Assembly: GCA_964640175.1 (NCBI GenBank)
Contig: CAZXFW010000005.1
Location: 62,001-126,000 of the forward strand
Direction: 5' to 3'
Length of the DNA: 64,000 bases
Source of the DNA: JACKDX01 sp964640175
GTDB taxonomy: Bacteria > Myxococcota_A > Polyangia > Polyangiales > GCA-016699535
Below are positions 45,476 through 53,984 of this stretch, piece after piece. The translations under genes were made by a program, and so were the position numbers. The stretch's first letter is position 1. Each line of letters starts with the position of its first letter. Below the pieces are notes generated by a model, which had not been told where the DNA came from, did not search any database, and saw only the letters and a program-made list of their open reading frames with translations.

Positions 45476-46821
45476 ACACGTTAGAGCGACGAATGGGGCT
45501 TCTTCAAGCCACGTCAACCAACATTCTTAGTATGGTCGGCGTAGGCCCCTTTCTAACGATTCCCATCATGCTGTCGGCGATGGGTGGCCCTCATATTTTG
45601 TATGCGTGGCTACTCGGGGCTGTGTTGGCATTGTGTGATGGGCTCGTCTATGCCCAGCTTGGCGCTGCACTGCCAGGTAGCGGCGGCCCCTATGTGTACC
45701 TTAAGGAAGCCTATTCGCCCTTTGGCTTTGGCCAAGCGTCGGCGTTTGTATTTATCTTTCAAGTGATTGTTACGGCCCCTCTTTCCATTGCAGGCGGCGC
45801 TGTAGGATTCGCGGATTATCTGGGCTTTTATTGGCCTGATATGCATCCTTGGCAGCATCACACCGTCGCGGCATCTGTTTGTGTTGGCATGACATGGATG
45901 TTGTATCGGCCGATTCAAGTTGTGGGGCGCATTTCGGTCGCGATGCTCGCGGTGGTGCTGCTTACGTTAGGCTGGGTCATTGTGGCGGGCAGCTTTAAGG
46001 CTTCGTTCGTGCAGGCCTTTACGTATCCATCAGAAGCCTTTGCCTTGAATCGCGACATGATCGCCAAAGTGGGCGCAGTCTCTCTGCTCGCGATGTACAA
46101 CTACGGTGGTTACAATACCATTTGCCATATTGGCGAAGAAATTTCAGAACCGCATAAAAACATTCCCAAGGCGATTGTGCTTTCGATTGGCATCGTCGTT
46201 GTTCTCTATGTCTTGCTAAGCTCGGCGATGCTGGGACTTGTGCCACTTGAGGAGTTAATGCACACGAAAACCGTGGCCTCGGTGTTCATTGCTCATGCGT
46301 TTAGCAATCCAGAACACGGACGCGTTGCGGCTGTTGTTATAACCGGGCTGATTTTGTTTGTGACAGCCGCGTCGTTGTATGCATTGATTCTGGGATATTC
46401 CCGCATTCCATTTGCTGCGGCACGGGATGGACAGTTTTTTGGCGCATTTGCCAAAATTCACCCCAAGGGACATTTCCCCCATGTTTCTCTTTTAATTATC
46501 GGAGCGCTGGCCCTGCCGTTTTGTTTTTTCTCGTTAGGCCGTCTGATCAATTGGCTCATGCAAATACAAATTGTGGCTCAATTTGTATGGCAATGCGCCG
46601 GGGTAATTTTGCTACATCGTTATCGAAAAGACATCGCGCAACCGTTTCGCATGTGGCTCTATCCGGTGCCCGCCCTCTTGGCGTTGGCCATGTGGCTTTA
46701 TGTGTTTTTTGCCTCACCTGCTGAAGGCATTTTCTTTGCACTTGTTTTTTTGGCGGCCGCGCTGTGCGTCTATGGAGTGTTTGTATGGCGTAACACCTAC
46801 GCCTTAAGGAAAACCCGTTAA
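45469..46821 (+). CDS. APC-superfamily permease
   Basis: A 450-aa integral membrane protein with 12 predicted helices. The frame is open from a TTG at 45469 overlapping the GH4 stop; ATG 45493 would give 442 aa. The first helix carries TSTNILSMVGVGPFLTIPIML, the unwound helix-1 signature of amino-acid/polyamine/organocation transporters, and helix 2 GALPGSGGPYVYL-like (AALPGSGGPYVYLKEAY). Usual substrates are amino acids or amines; with a GH4 enzyme and a kinase alongside, a different solute is possible. Convergent with the methyltransferase, overlapping by 4 bases. Confidence 0.88.
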   Translation: MVNTLERRMGLLQATSTNILSMVGVGPFLTIPIMLSAMGGPHILYAWLLGAVLALCDGLVYAQLGAALPGSGGPYVYLKEAYSPFGFGQASAFVFIFQVIVTAPLSIAGGAVGFADYLGFYWPDMHPWQHHTVAASVCVGMTWMLYRPIQVVGRISVAMLAVVLLTLGWVIVAGSFKASFVQAFTYPSEAFALNRDMIAKVGAVSLLAMYNYGGYNTICHIGEEISEPHKNIPKAIVLSIGIVVVLYVLLSSAMLGLVPLEELMHTKTVASVFIAHAFSNPEHGRVAAVVITGLILFVTAASLYALILGYSRIPFAAARDGQFFGAFAKIHPKGHFPHVSLLIIGALALPFCFFSLGRLINWLMQIQIVAQFVWQCAGVILLHRYRKDIAQPFRMWLYPVPALLALAMWLYVFFASPAEGIFFALVFLAAALCVYGVFVWRNTYALRKTR

Positions 46822-47696
46822 TGGTTTGGTTTGCGAGCCATGATAGCCCACGTGCTCGATGGCATATACACGCCACCGTTGCGCAGGTGCTTGGAATAAA
46901 GGTCTGAAAGAGCACGCCGAATGTCGGGCAGACGTCGTTTGCCCTCGTCACCTGCTTCGCGAATGATCTCTCCTGAGGGACCCATCCGGACTTGAAAATC
47001 CACGGCCTCTTCGAGCGTGCGCCCGATGCATATCTCGGCATCAATGCGCTTGAAGAGCTCTACATCTGGGAATCCGGCAGCCTCAAGCAGGGCGCGGTCA
47101 GTGGCCTCATCTGCCATGGAAAAAGGCCCTGGACCACATGTTTTAGCATCCCCCCCTACGGGCGGCAGATACTGCAAAGCCACGTTTTTTGCAGTCAGCC
47201 AGCAAGGATTTTCTTCTACGCTACGCCAAACGATGAGACACAACTTGCCGCCTGGCTTAAGAGCCCGGTGAATATTGCGTAGGGCTCTGACAGCACTTTG
47301 AAAAAACATGACTCCAAAACGTGAAAATGCAACGTCATAGTAGTTAGTGAGAAAAGGGTACTCTTGAGCATCACCCAATTCGTAATGCACGTGATTTAGT
47401 CCGTGATTACGGCATTCTTCTTCCGCAATTTCCACAAATCTACTGGTGCAATCAATGCCCAACACTTCCCCGGAACTGGTAACTTTTTCGCCAATCTCCA
47501 AGGACGTTTCGCCACAGCCGCAGCCGATGTCGAGCACACGATCCCCGGCGGTAATATTAAAGTCACGGTAGGCGATGTTGCTGTGAACTGAACCGTTGCG
47601 GGTAACCAGCTCACGAAACTCCAGCCACTTCGGTGACATGATCGTATTCCAGCATGCCACGGCATCTGCGTTGGGCTCTTTGGGCGTATCAACCAT
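46818..47696 (-). CDS. class I SAM-dependent methyltransferase (UbiE-like)
   Basis: A 292-aa product. Motif I VLDIGCGCGETSLEIG near 53-68, acidic end of beta-2 (GIDCTS), YELGDAQEYPF (motif II), AFSRFGVMFFQSAVRALRNIHRALKPGGKLCLIVW (motifs post-II/III) and a C-terminal extension with SMADEATDRALLEAAGF. These resemble the ubiquinone/small-molecule methyltransferase subgroup. The substrate is unknown. Ten bases separate it from the PfkB gene upstream on the same strand. Confidence 0.88.
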   Translation of the reverse strand: MVDTPKEPNADAVACWNTIMSPKWLEFRELVTRNGSVHSNIAYRDFNITAGDRVLDIGCGCGETSLEIGEKVTSSGEVLGIDCTSRFVEIAEEECRNHGLNHVHYELGDAQEYPFLTNYYDVAFSRFGVMFFQSAVRALRNIHRALKPGGKLCLIVWRSVEENPCWLTAKNVALQYLPPVGGDAKTCGPGPFSMADEATDRALLEAAGFPDVELFKRIDAEICIGRTLEEAVDFQVRMGPSGEIIREAGDEGKRRLPDIRRALSDLYSKHLRNGGVYMPSSTWAIMARKPNH

Positions 47697-47705
47697 TTGC
47701 GCACC

Positions 47706-48545
47706 TTACTCCATAGGAGTTTCAAACTCAAAAGATGCCGATTGAGCCTGTTGAGTTTGTGGTTTCAGCGCGTGCGCCCCACGTTCTTCCACGCTGCGCG
47801 CCGCAAGCGCACTTGCCTTTGCAGCAGCGTCCAACGCAGAGTCTCCATTGGCCAATGCCATCGCAAAACATGCGCCGTACACATCACCTGCGCCTGTTGG
47901 GTCGAGTTCAATCGCGACGTTTGCTGCAACAGGATGCGGCGTGCCATGGACATACACCACTGAGCCTTGCGCGCCTTTGGTAAGCGCCACGATAGGCACG
48001 ATGCGTGCAAGCCGTTGCGCTCCTTGCTCCGGCTCCGAAATAAAATCTGCTTCGCTTACAAACACCGCATCGAATACCGAGAAATATTCCGGGGCAGGCA
48101 ACGCCACGGGATACACCAGCCCTTTCGAATCCACTTGGCGCATCCAACCCTGCAGCCCAGCCACCTGCAAACAGTGCTCAGAGGACCGGCCTAATGATTC
48201 CAGTGGGATTTCTTCCATGACAGGGCCCACAAACGCCACATCCGCAGGAGGCAACGGCTGCTCAATTCGATGCGCTAAAGACCGCACATGTTGTTGGCGC
48301 TGTCCGTTGTGATAGCGATTTTCGAATGTCGTGGTGCAGGGGCTTGGGGCAGCTAACAATGCGATGCCTAGCCTCGCAAGCTCTTCTTTGCCAATGTAAT
48401 CTTTAGACACGCTGCTTATGACGGTAACCTGTGCGCCTAAGTACCGTGCGGTGATTGAGCTGTAATAGGCAGCGCCTCCTGGCGTGAGAGAACCGTCGGG
48501 TTGAAGATCGTGTGTCAGATGGCCTACGGCCACAAACTTAAGCAT
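47706..48545 (-). CDS. second PfkB-family kinase
   Basis: About 279 aa from the ATG at 48545 (MLKFVAVGHLTHD), preceded by AGGG; ATG 48551 and a longer frame are alternatives. Landmarks: GGAAYYSSITARYLGAQVTV, FVSEADFI (the position of the NxxE motif is SEADF, so the usual Asn is missing), ALTKGAQGSVVYVHG, and the catalytic DPTGAGDVYGACFAMAL. It is 37 bases downstream of the GT-C gene on the same strand. The substrate is unknown. The truncated N-terminal lid suggests the smaller nucleoside/sugar-kinase branch. Confidence 0.87.
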   Translation of the reverse strand: MLKFVAVGHLTHDLQPDGSLTPGGAAYYSSITARYLGAQVTVISSVSKDYIGKEELARLGIALLAAPSPCTTTFENRYHNGQRQQHVRSLAHRIEQPLPPADVAFVGPVMEEIPLESLGRSSEHCLQVAGLQGWMRQVDSKGLVYPVALPAPEYFSVFDAVFVSEADFISEPEQGAQRLARIVPIVALTKGAQGSVVYVHGTPHPVAANVAIELDPTGAGDVYGACFAMALANGDSALDAAAKASALAARSVEERGAHALKPQTQQAQSASFEFETPME

Positions 48546-48581
48546 GGGCATCCCTGCAACGCTCACTCACGTTGACCATGC

Positions 48582-50108
48582 TCATAAGGCGAGGTGACCT
48601 TGCGTTGCAGCATCCACGTCGTCACGCTCATGAAAAACAAGGTAGTGATAGCCTTCTCGGTATGTGATGGTTGTTGCGAGAGTGTAGTTTCGTTGAAGCC
48701 AGGGTTCACGATAAAGCCACCATTCCGTCAATGACAAAAACGCTTGAAAAGGCGCGTTCCATTCCCACTGTTTTTTCCAAGTTTGCACCCTAAGCACGAT
48801 AGCGTTGGGGTTGCGCTTGGCTAGATAGGCCACGTCGATTCTTTTGGCAAGGTAAGAGCCGTGCGTCATGGCGACATGCGGATCCGTTAAGCCCACGAGA
48901 TCCACGACATCAAGACCGCTGAAATAGCCTACGCGACCAATGTCCACGAGCGCCACACTGTCAGCATGGGCCTTAAGCCATCGCGTGAGTTCGGCGCTAT
49001 GATCTTTTTGCAATTGTGCCGCATGATGCACGCGTGGCAGCTGCACGATGCTGTCAGCGGCTGGTATGCACGCCACGGCTGCTAAGCCAACATACCGCAT
49101 CCATGGGAACTTGAAGGATGCATTACATAGCTTAACCGCAACCAACGCGCTGTACATTGGCAACATCGGCACCCACAATCGAAACCCGGGCATCCAGTCG
49201 CCGCCTGCAAAAACTATCGCAGCACCATGAACCAGAAAGCTCCATGCAGATAGGCGTAGCAACGATTGCTCGCGCCACGCTGTCCATCCTACGATGCCTG
49301 TTCCCAGACATGACGTTAATACAGCACAGCCTAGTATGACATATTGAATCGCTGCCTGAGAGCTAGCGGGTTTAGCAAACCAGGCAAGCGGCATCAGATG
49401 ATGAAAGTTCACATGCCGGAATGCGCAAACGGATGCGAAGGAAAGCATACCCACAAGACCAAGCCACACCCCCAGTACGGGCCTGCGGATGGCTGCCACT
49501 CCGACACAGAACCAAGCCACTGGCAAAACTTCGGGTCTTAGCCACGGCAGGATGATTACTGCTGCGACGAGAGGCCCGAAGCGAAGTTTGTCGGGCCATG
49601 TCGCACCCGCGATGGCCAGCGTGACTCCGAGTGTAGCAGCGCCTGTTTCAAGTCCAGCAAATGTCCACACCCAAAGATTGGCCTGGACACTCATCAGAAG
49701 CGCCGCCATCCCTATGGCGTTTGAACTACACTGCCATGCATGCGTCCACCGCAATGCCACCCACATGGCTCCGCCCGCACACAACACGCTGACAGCTTTT
49801 GCGAACGCCAACGGTGAGCAGTGAAGCCATTGCGCCAGCATCATCGGTAAAAGCCATGCCGGCCCGGTCACGCCATCGCTTGGCGTTCCAGGATTGAACG
49901 CGTACCCTTGGCCAAGCACAATGTTCCGTGCATATCGCGCAATGATCCACGCGTCATCCACGGTGAAGTGACGAACAAATGCCAACGCAGCGACGAACGC
50001 TAACCCTATGAGCAATAACGCACACCACAACTGCCACCTTGTACTTTGCGGCTTAGCGTACGCGGCAGTGACGTTTGTGCTCGTATTGCTGATGGTATTC
50101 CTCCGCAC
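48582..50108 (-). CDS. GT-C mannosyltransferase-like integral membrane protein
   Basis: About 508 aa from the GTG at 50108, which overlaps the msrA coding end by 56 bases; a later start near 50030 (TTG) is possible. About 10-11 membrane helices. The first loop carries FTVDDAWIIARYARN and GQGYAFNPGTPSDGVTGPAWL, the DD motif and YxFNPG signature of bacterial GT-C proteins acting on envelope glycans; AGGDWMPGFRLWVPMLP is in a later loop. A soluble C-terminal domain (about 390-508) follows. It probably uses a polyprenyl-phosphate sugar donor. Confidence 0.8.
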   Translation of the reverse strand: MRRNTISNTSTNVTAAYAKPQSTRWQLWCALLLIGLAFVAALAFVRHFTVDDAWIIARYARNIVLGQGYAFNPGTPSDGVTGPAWLLPMMLAQWLHCSPLAFAKAVSVLCAGGAMWVALRWTHAWQCSSNAIGMAALLMSVQANLWVWTFAGLETGAATLGVTLAIAGATWPDKLRFGPLVAAVIILPWLRPEVLPVAWFCVGVAAIRRPVLGVWLGLVGMLSFASVCAFRHVNFHHLMPLAWFAKPASSQAAIQYVILGCAVLTSCLGTGIVGWTAWREQSLLRLSAWSFLVHGAAIVFAGGDWMPGFRLWVPMLPMYSALVAVKLCNASFKFPWMRYVGLAAVACIPAADSIVQLPRVHHAAQLQKDHSAELTRWLKAHADSVALVDIGRVGYFSGLDVVDLVGLTDPHVAMTHGSYLAKRIDVAYLAKRNPNAIVLRVQTWKKQWEWNAPFQAFLSLTEWWLYREPWLQRNYTLATTITYREGYHYLVFHERDDVDAATQGHLAL

Positions 50109-50523
50109 GATGGAACTCTTTGGCAGGGACGATTTCTGTCACGACCGGTCGGCTGAAACGTTGGGCGCGTTCAAGGTCCGCCTTGGAGTGGTGTGCGGCT
50201 TGAGCTTGTTCCGGAGAGTGTACAAAGATGGCCGATCGGTATTGGGTGCCCACATCAGGACCTTGCCGATTGAGCTGAGTGGGATCGTGAATGCCCCAGA
50301 AAATCTCCAATAAGCGGGCATACGAAATGCGTAGGGGGTCAAATGTGACCTCTACGGCCTCTGCGTGGCCGGTACGACCCGAGCAAACGTCTTCATAAGA
50401 GGGCTCAGGGTAGTGTCCGCCGGTATATCCGACCTGGGTGCCGATAACGCCATCCAGATTCCGAAAGGCTTCTTCGATGCCCCAGAAACACCCCGCTGCA
50501 AAAGTCGCCACATGCTGTTCCAT
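50053..50523 (-). CDS. msrA: peptide methionine sulfoxide reductase A
   Basis: A 156-aa product. Repairs Met-S-sulfoxide in proteins. The catalytic Cys12 is in the diagnostic GCFWGIEEAF, followed by GVIGTQVGYTGG, PSYEDVCSGRTGHAEAV (Cys47) and GTQYRSAIF near 92-100. The C-terminal EEYHQQY is the thioredoxin-resolving end region of the family. The ATG at 50523 starts right at the family N terminus; the 3' 56 bases overlap the next gene on the same strand. Confidence 0.96.
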   Translation of the reverse strand: MEQHVATFAAGCFWGIEEAFRNLDGVIGTQVGYTGGHYPEPSYEDVCSGRTGHAEAVEVTFDPLRISYARLLEIFWGIHDPTQLNRQGPDVGTQYRSAIFVHSPEQAQAAHHSKADLERAQRFSRPVVTEIVPAKEFHRAEEYHQQYEHKRHCRVR

Positions 50524-50595
50524 AGACCTACCTTGATAAGTTACCCTAACATTTGCGAAAAAAGCGATTTTAGCAAGTGATTCCAGCGCTTACGC

Positions 50596-50624
50596 TTGAC
50601 GAGACGCGGTCTCGCGAGTAGGTT
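50596..50624 (+). promoter_or_regulatory. candidate promoter of the rpsP operon
   Basis: TTGACG (50596-50601), 17 bases and TAGGTT (50619-50624), about 30 bases before the rpsP ATG. The spacer contains the inverted repeat GAGAC-GCG-GTCTC (50601-50613) and the palindrome CTCGCGAG (50611-50618); the downstream discriminator is C-rich (CCCGTCTCCCC), as in stringently controlled ribosomal promoters. Found by eye. Confidence 0.45.
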
Positions 50625-50654
50625 CCCGTCTCCCCGTATTATTAGGTACATCCC

Positions 50655-50912
50655 ATGGTTAAAATTCGCTTAGCTCGATTTGGCACGAAAAAATCGCCAT
50701 TCTATCACGTTGTGGTCACGGATTCCAAGTACAAACGCGATGGCCGGTTCCTGGAACAGGTAGGCACCTACGATCCTGCCAAGCCCATGCAAGAAGCTCA
50801 GATTGATCACGCTCGCGTAGAGTACTGGACCTCACAAGGCGCCTGGATCACCGAAACCCTTGAAAAAGTTTTACGTGAACACAAGAAGGGCACCGCAGCG
50901 TCTCCCGCTTAA
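50655..50912 (+). CDS. rpsP: 30S ribosomal protein S16
   Basis: 85 aa, usual length. Diagnostic N terminus MVKIRLARFGTKKSPFYHVVVTDS followed by RDGRFLEQVGTYDP and the DHARVEYWTSQGAWITETLEKVL segment. It binds 16S rRNA in the 30S body and is needed early in assembly. First gene of the rpsP-khpA-rimM-trmD-SPOUT operon, with the candidate promoter just upstream; AGGT before the ATG is a weak ribosome-binding site. Confidence 0.98.
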   Translation: MVKIRLARFGTKKSPFYHVVVTDSKYKRDGRFLEQVGTYDPAKPMQEAQIDHARVEYWTSQGAWITETLEKVLREHKKGTAASPA

Positions 50913-50932
50913 CACTCATGGGGGAGCCTGAC

Positions 50933-51172
50933 ATGCAACACATGAAGGAACTGATCGAATACATTGCGCGCTCTCTCGTGGACAAGCCCGATTCGGTGAA
51001 TGTCCAAGCGGTGGAGGGTGAGCAAACCTTGATTTTGGAGCTCACTGTAGACAGTGAAGACCTTGGTAAGGTTATTGGCAAAGACGGACGGACAGCGCGT
51101 GCCATGCGCACGTTGCTTTCCGCGACTTCTGCACGTTCCGGTAAACGTGCGGTATTAGAAATTCTTGAATAA
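50933..51172 (+). CDS. khpA: KH-domain RNA-binding protein KhpA
   Basis: 79 aa from the ATG at 50933, chosen because GGGGGAG (50920-50926) gives a good Shine-Dalgarno at 6 bases; the frame begins at ATG 50918. A single type II KH domain with the GxxG loop in GKVIGKDGRTARAMRTLL. KhpA pairs with KhpB/Jag in RNA binding, and this gene is a standard member of the rpsP-trmD operon. The stop (51170-51172) overlaps the probable rimM start. Confidence 0.95.
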   Translation: MQHMKELIEYIARSLVDKPDSVNVQAVEGEQTLILELTVDSEDLGKVIGKDGRTARAMRTLLSATSARSGKRAVLEILE

Positions 51173-51692
51173 CACACGCGAGCTCGTGGCACTGGGAGTC
51201 GTGGCCAAGCCTCATGGCATTCATGGCGGGCTCAAGGTGGCATTGTACAATCCGAAATCCACGCTTTTAGCTGAGCAAGCGGAGCTTTGGTTTGTGCAGC
51301 ACGCACACCAAGCCAAATGTCTGCGCGTGGTCCATGCGCAACAACAAAAGGGGATCGTTTTACTGAATGTCGAGGGGTGCACTTCCCGTACTAACGCAGA
51401 AGCGTTTCGTGGCATGGAAGTATGTGTACCCGTAGAAAGCCTTCCAAAACTCGACGAGGGAGAATATTACCATCGCGACTTACTGGGACTATCGGTATGG
51501 ACCGACGCAGATCAGCTTGTCGGCGAAATTGTTGAAGTATTGGATTATCCCTCGGTGTCATGCCTTCAAGTCAAAAGTGCAGATGGGCTAAGGGAGATCC
51601 CATTGCTTGAAGATTACATAAGCGACGTGGACTTGGCTCGACGCCGCGTCACGGTTCGCGGATGGGATCAATTTGATGTTGAGAAAGCATGA
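51165..51692 (+). CDS. rimM: ribosome maturation factor RimM
   Basis: Assists late 30S assembly around S19 and helices 31-33 of 16S rRNA. Up to 175 aa; the start is uncertain between TTG 51165 (in the last codons of khpA) and GTG 51186. Landmarks: ALGVVAKPHGIHGGLKVALYNP near the N terminus, and GEYYHRDLLGLSVW and DYISDVDLARRRVTVR in the PRC-barrel-like C-terminal domain. It overlaps the trmD frame at the 3' end. Confidence 0.95.
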   Translation: MNNTRELVALGVVAKPHGIHGGLKVALYNPKSTLLAEQAELWFVQHAHQAKCLRVVHAQQQKGIVLLNVEGCTSRTNAEAFRGMEVCVPVESLPKLDEGEYYHRDLLGLSVWTDADQLVGEIVEVLDYPSVSCLQVKSADGLREIPLLEDYISDVDLARRRVTVRGWDQFDVEKA

Positions 51693-51696
51693 GCGG

Positions 51697-52419
51697 ATGC
51701 GTTTTGGAATAGTCACGATATTTCCAGAGTTGTTTGATGCATTTTTTCGAGTAGGCCTGCTCGGCAAAGCCATCGAGAGCGGGCTTGTGACCGAAGCTCG
51801 CGTAACCCCTCGCAGTTTTGCCACAGACAAGCACCGCAGCGTCGATGACGAGCCCTACGGTGGGGGCGGAGGCATGGTGATGCGTCCTGGCCCGCTGCTT
51901 GAAGCCGTCGAATCGTTGGAAACGCCCTACGGCGCTTCGCATCGCATTCTTTTGACCCCCTCAGGCAAACCATTCACGCAAGCCGATGCTCAACGCTTGA
52001 GCACACATTCTTTCATTACATTGACATGTGGACGGTACGAAGGCATCGACGAACGTGTAAGCGCACACATGGCTGAAGAACTGTCCATAGGCGACTTTGT
52101 ATTGATGGGAGGGGAGGTCGCTGCCATGGTTCTGATGGAAAGCGTTGCGAGGCTTATTCCCAATGTATTAGGCAACCCCATGTCTGCCCAAAACGAGTCC
52201 TATACACACAATTTGCTGGAATATCCGCATTATACCCGACCAGAATCGTTCCGAGGACAACACGTGCCTTCGGTACTGCTTTGCGGTGATCATCAAAAAA
52301 TTGCGGCATGGAGACACCAACAAGCACTGGAGCGCACCCGTGCTCGCCGTCCCGATCTCATTCAAAGCGCTTCGACGCAGAGTCAACACATCGAGCTCAC
52401 GCCCAAAAAGAACTCCTGA
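51697..52419 (+). CDS. trmD: tRNA (guanine-37-N1) methyltransferase
   Basis: A 240-aa SPOUT enzyme from the ATG at 51697 (MRFGIVTIFPELFDAFFRVGLLGKAI); the frame is open to 51673. It methylates G37 in tRNAs with 36-GG, preventing frameshifting. Landmarks: DDEPYGGGGGMVMRPGPLLEAV, LLTPSGKPFTQADAQRLS, CGRYEGIDERVSAHMAEELSIGDFVLMGGEVAAMVLME (the trefoil knot) and HYTRPESFRGQHVPSVLL. The ATG of the next gene overlaps the stop as TGATG. Confidence 0.98.
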   Translation: MRFGIVTIFPELFDAFFRVGLLGKAIESGLVTEARVTPRSFATDKHRSVDDEPYGGGGGMVMRPGPLLEAVESLETPYGASHRILLTPSGKPFTQADAQRLSTHSFITLTCGRYEGIDERVSAHMAEELSIGDFVLMGGEVAAMVLMESVARLIPNVLGNPMSAQNESYTHNLLEYPHYTRPESFRGQHVPSVLLCGDHQKIAAWRHQQALERTRARRPDLIQSASTQSQHIELTPKKNS

Positions 52420-52991
52420 TGGCGCATCCTCGTGTTTACATTGCACTCGTTCATTATCCGGTGCTTGATAAAGCAGGCAACGTCGTAGCCACGGCAGTTA
52501 CCAATCTGGATGTGCACGATTTTTCCAGGCTTGCTCGCAGCTATGATCTAGGAGGCTTTTTGTTAGTCACGCCCATCGCTGCGCAGCGCGAGCTCGTGGA
52601 ACATCTTTTAGGTCATTGGCGGACCGGCCCAGGCAAAGAACGCGTTCCCGAACGTGCCGAGGCCTTGCATTTGTGCACCGTGGTGAGTAGCGTGGCGCAA
52701 GCGCAAGCACATGTGTTAAAGGAATGCAACGCTCCTGCGCGCATCATTGCTACCGCCGCCCGGGTCCGTCAACCTTCCAAGCAACGGAGCTTCGAAGATG
52801 AGCGTCAGCAGATTCGGCAAGGACTTCAGCCCACATTAATTCTCTATGGCACGGGTCACGGCCTTGCGGATTCCATGTTTGAGCTGGCTGACGTCGTACT
52901 TGCGCCCATTCGCGCAGAAAATGATTACAATCACCTTTCTGTGCGTACGGCTGCCGCCATCAGTCTTGATCGGCTTTTTGGTGAATCCTAG
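52419..52991 (+). CDS. SPOUT-type RNA methyltransferase, trmD-associated
   Basis: A 190-aa product from the ATG at 52419 (one-base overlap with trmD); upstream extension is inside trmD. It begins MAHPRVYIALVHYPVLDKAGNVVATAVTNLDVHDFSRLARSYDLGGFLLVTP and ends with SPOUT-like ILYGTGHGLADSMFELADVVLAPIRAENDYNHLSVRTAAAISLDRLFG, where the knot motif would lie. This is the RNA_Me_trans family seen between trmD and rplS in several bacteria; the target nucleotide is not known. Its 3' 32 bases overlap the antisense bcp gene. Confidence 0.92.
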   Translation: MAHPRVYIALVHYPVLDKAGNVVATAVTNLDVHDFSRLARSYDLGGFLLVTPIAAQRELVEHLLGHWRTGPGKERVPERAEALHLCTVVSSVAQAQAHVLKECNAPARIIATAARVRQPSKQRSFEDERQQIRQGLQPTLILYGTGHGLADSMFELADVVLAPIRAENDYNHLSVRTAAAISLDRLFGES

Positions 52992-53439
52992 GCGACGTTT
53001 GGGACAATGCGTTTAATGCTTTTTCCACATGAACCTGAGCATTTAATTCGTGATGCACAGCCGCCACAATGCGTTGATCTTGGCCAATGACATAGGTGAT
53101 GCGTTTGGGAAAAAACCCAAAATAAAGAGCCTCATACTGTTTCGCGATGTGCCGCTTGGCATCGACCAGTAAAGGGTACCGGAGCCCATGTGTTTGAGAA
53201 AACCGCTGATGCGACTCGGCGCTGTCTGCACTGACGCCTACCACCTGAGCCCCGTGGCTTTGCACGGCATCGAGCCTGGTTTGAAACAAACACACCTCAG
53301 ACGTGCACACCGACGTGAAATCCTTAGGATAGAAAAACATGACCACCGGGCCCGCTTCAAGCGCTGTCTTAAGATCCCAGCGCTCTCCACTCTGATCGTG
53401 TGCTACGATATCTGGCGCCCGGTCACCTGGATGAAGCAT
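52960..53439 (-). CDS. bcp: thiol peroxidase Bcp (peroxiredoxin)
   Basis: 159 aa from the ATG at 53439 (MLHPGDRAPDI); the frame extends to 53472 without a better start. A thioredoxin-dependent peroxidase of the BCP/PrxQ branch. The peroxidatic Cys45 and resolving Cys50 are in DFTSVCTSEVC, spaced as in E. coli Bcp. It sits antisense between the SPOUT methyltransferase gene, whose 3' end it overlaps by 32 bases, and rplS, so it splits the usual rpsP-rplS operon. Presumably oxidative-stress defence. Confidence 0.93.
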   Translation of the reverse strand: MLHPGDRAPDIVAHDQSGERWDLKTALEAGPVVMFFYPKDFTSVCTSEVCLFQTRLDAVQSHGAQVVGVSADSAESHQRFSQTHGLRYPLLVDAKRHIAKQYEALYFGFFPKRITYVIGQDQRIVAAVHHELNAQVHVEKALNALSQTSPRIHQKADQD

Positions 53440-53484
53440 AAGTATATCAGTAGCTTGCGTGATCCAATGCACCGTGTCTAGGCC

Positions 53485-53514
53485 TTGACGAAGCCGAGAT
53501 GGGTGTGCTACTAA
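53485..53514 (+). promoter_or_regulatory. candidate promoter of rplS
   Basis: TTGACG (53485-53490), an 18-base spacer and an extended -10 (TG at 53506-53507, TACTAA at 53509-53514), giving a start near 53521 and a leader of about 23 bases to the rplS ATG. It would be needed because the antisense bcp gene cuts rplS off from the rpsP promoter. Found by eye. Confidence 0.4.
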
Positions 53515-53543
53515 GCCGAGCCCGCTCAGTAAGGAATAGTGTT

Positions 53544-53918
53544 ATGAGTCAGCCGGTACCTGCCATCCAAGCTATTGAAAAAGCTCAGTTTCGTGAGCTC
53601 CCCCCGTTTCGCGTCGGCGACACAATCAGTGTCCATTACCGCATACGTGAGGGCGAGAAGGAACGAATCCAGATATTCAAGGGTACGGTGATTCGCAAGT
53701 CACGCGGTGGAATCGGAGCGACCTTTTGTGTCCGTAAAATGTCGTACGGCATGGGTGTCGAGCGTATCTTCCCCATACATTCGCCTCGTATTGAAAAAAT
53801 TGAGGTGGATTCACGTGGGCGCGTCCGACGTGCACGCCTTTACTACTTGCGCGAGCTTGCCGGTAAAAAGGCACGTCTTAAAGAGCGTACGCATCAATCG
53901 ATACAGCCTTCGGCTTAG
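53544..53918 (+). CDS. rplS: 50S ribosomal protein L19
   Basis: 124 aa from the ATG at 53544, preceded by AAGGAAT; the frame is open to 53499. Located at the 30S-50S interface. Landmarks: PPFRVGDTISVHYRIREGEKERIQIFKGTVI, RKSRGGIGATFCVRKMSYGMGVERIFPIHSPRIEKIEV and RARLYYLRELAGKKARLKER. A normal member of the rpsP-trmD-rplS group, here with its own candidate promoter. Confidence 0.98.
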   Translation: MSQPVPAIQAIEKAQFRELPPFRVGDTISVHYRIREGEKERIQIFKGTVIRKSRGGIGATFCVRKMSYGMGVERIFPIHSPRIEKIEVDSRGRVRRARLYYLRELAGKKARLKERTHQSIQPSA

Positions 53919-53984
53919 TTTTTGGCTCACGTTCTGGGCTCGAAGTAGGCTAAGAGCGCCGCACTTCGACAAATTCGCATCACC

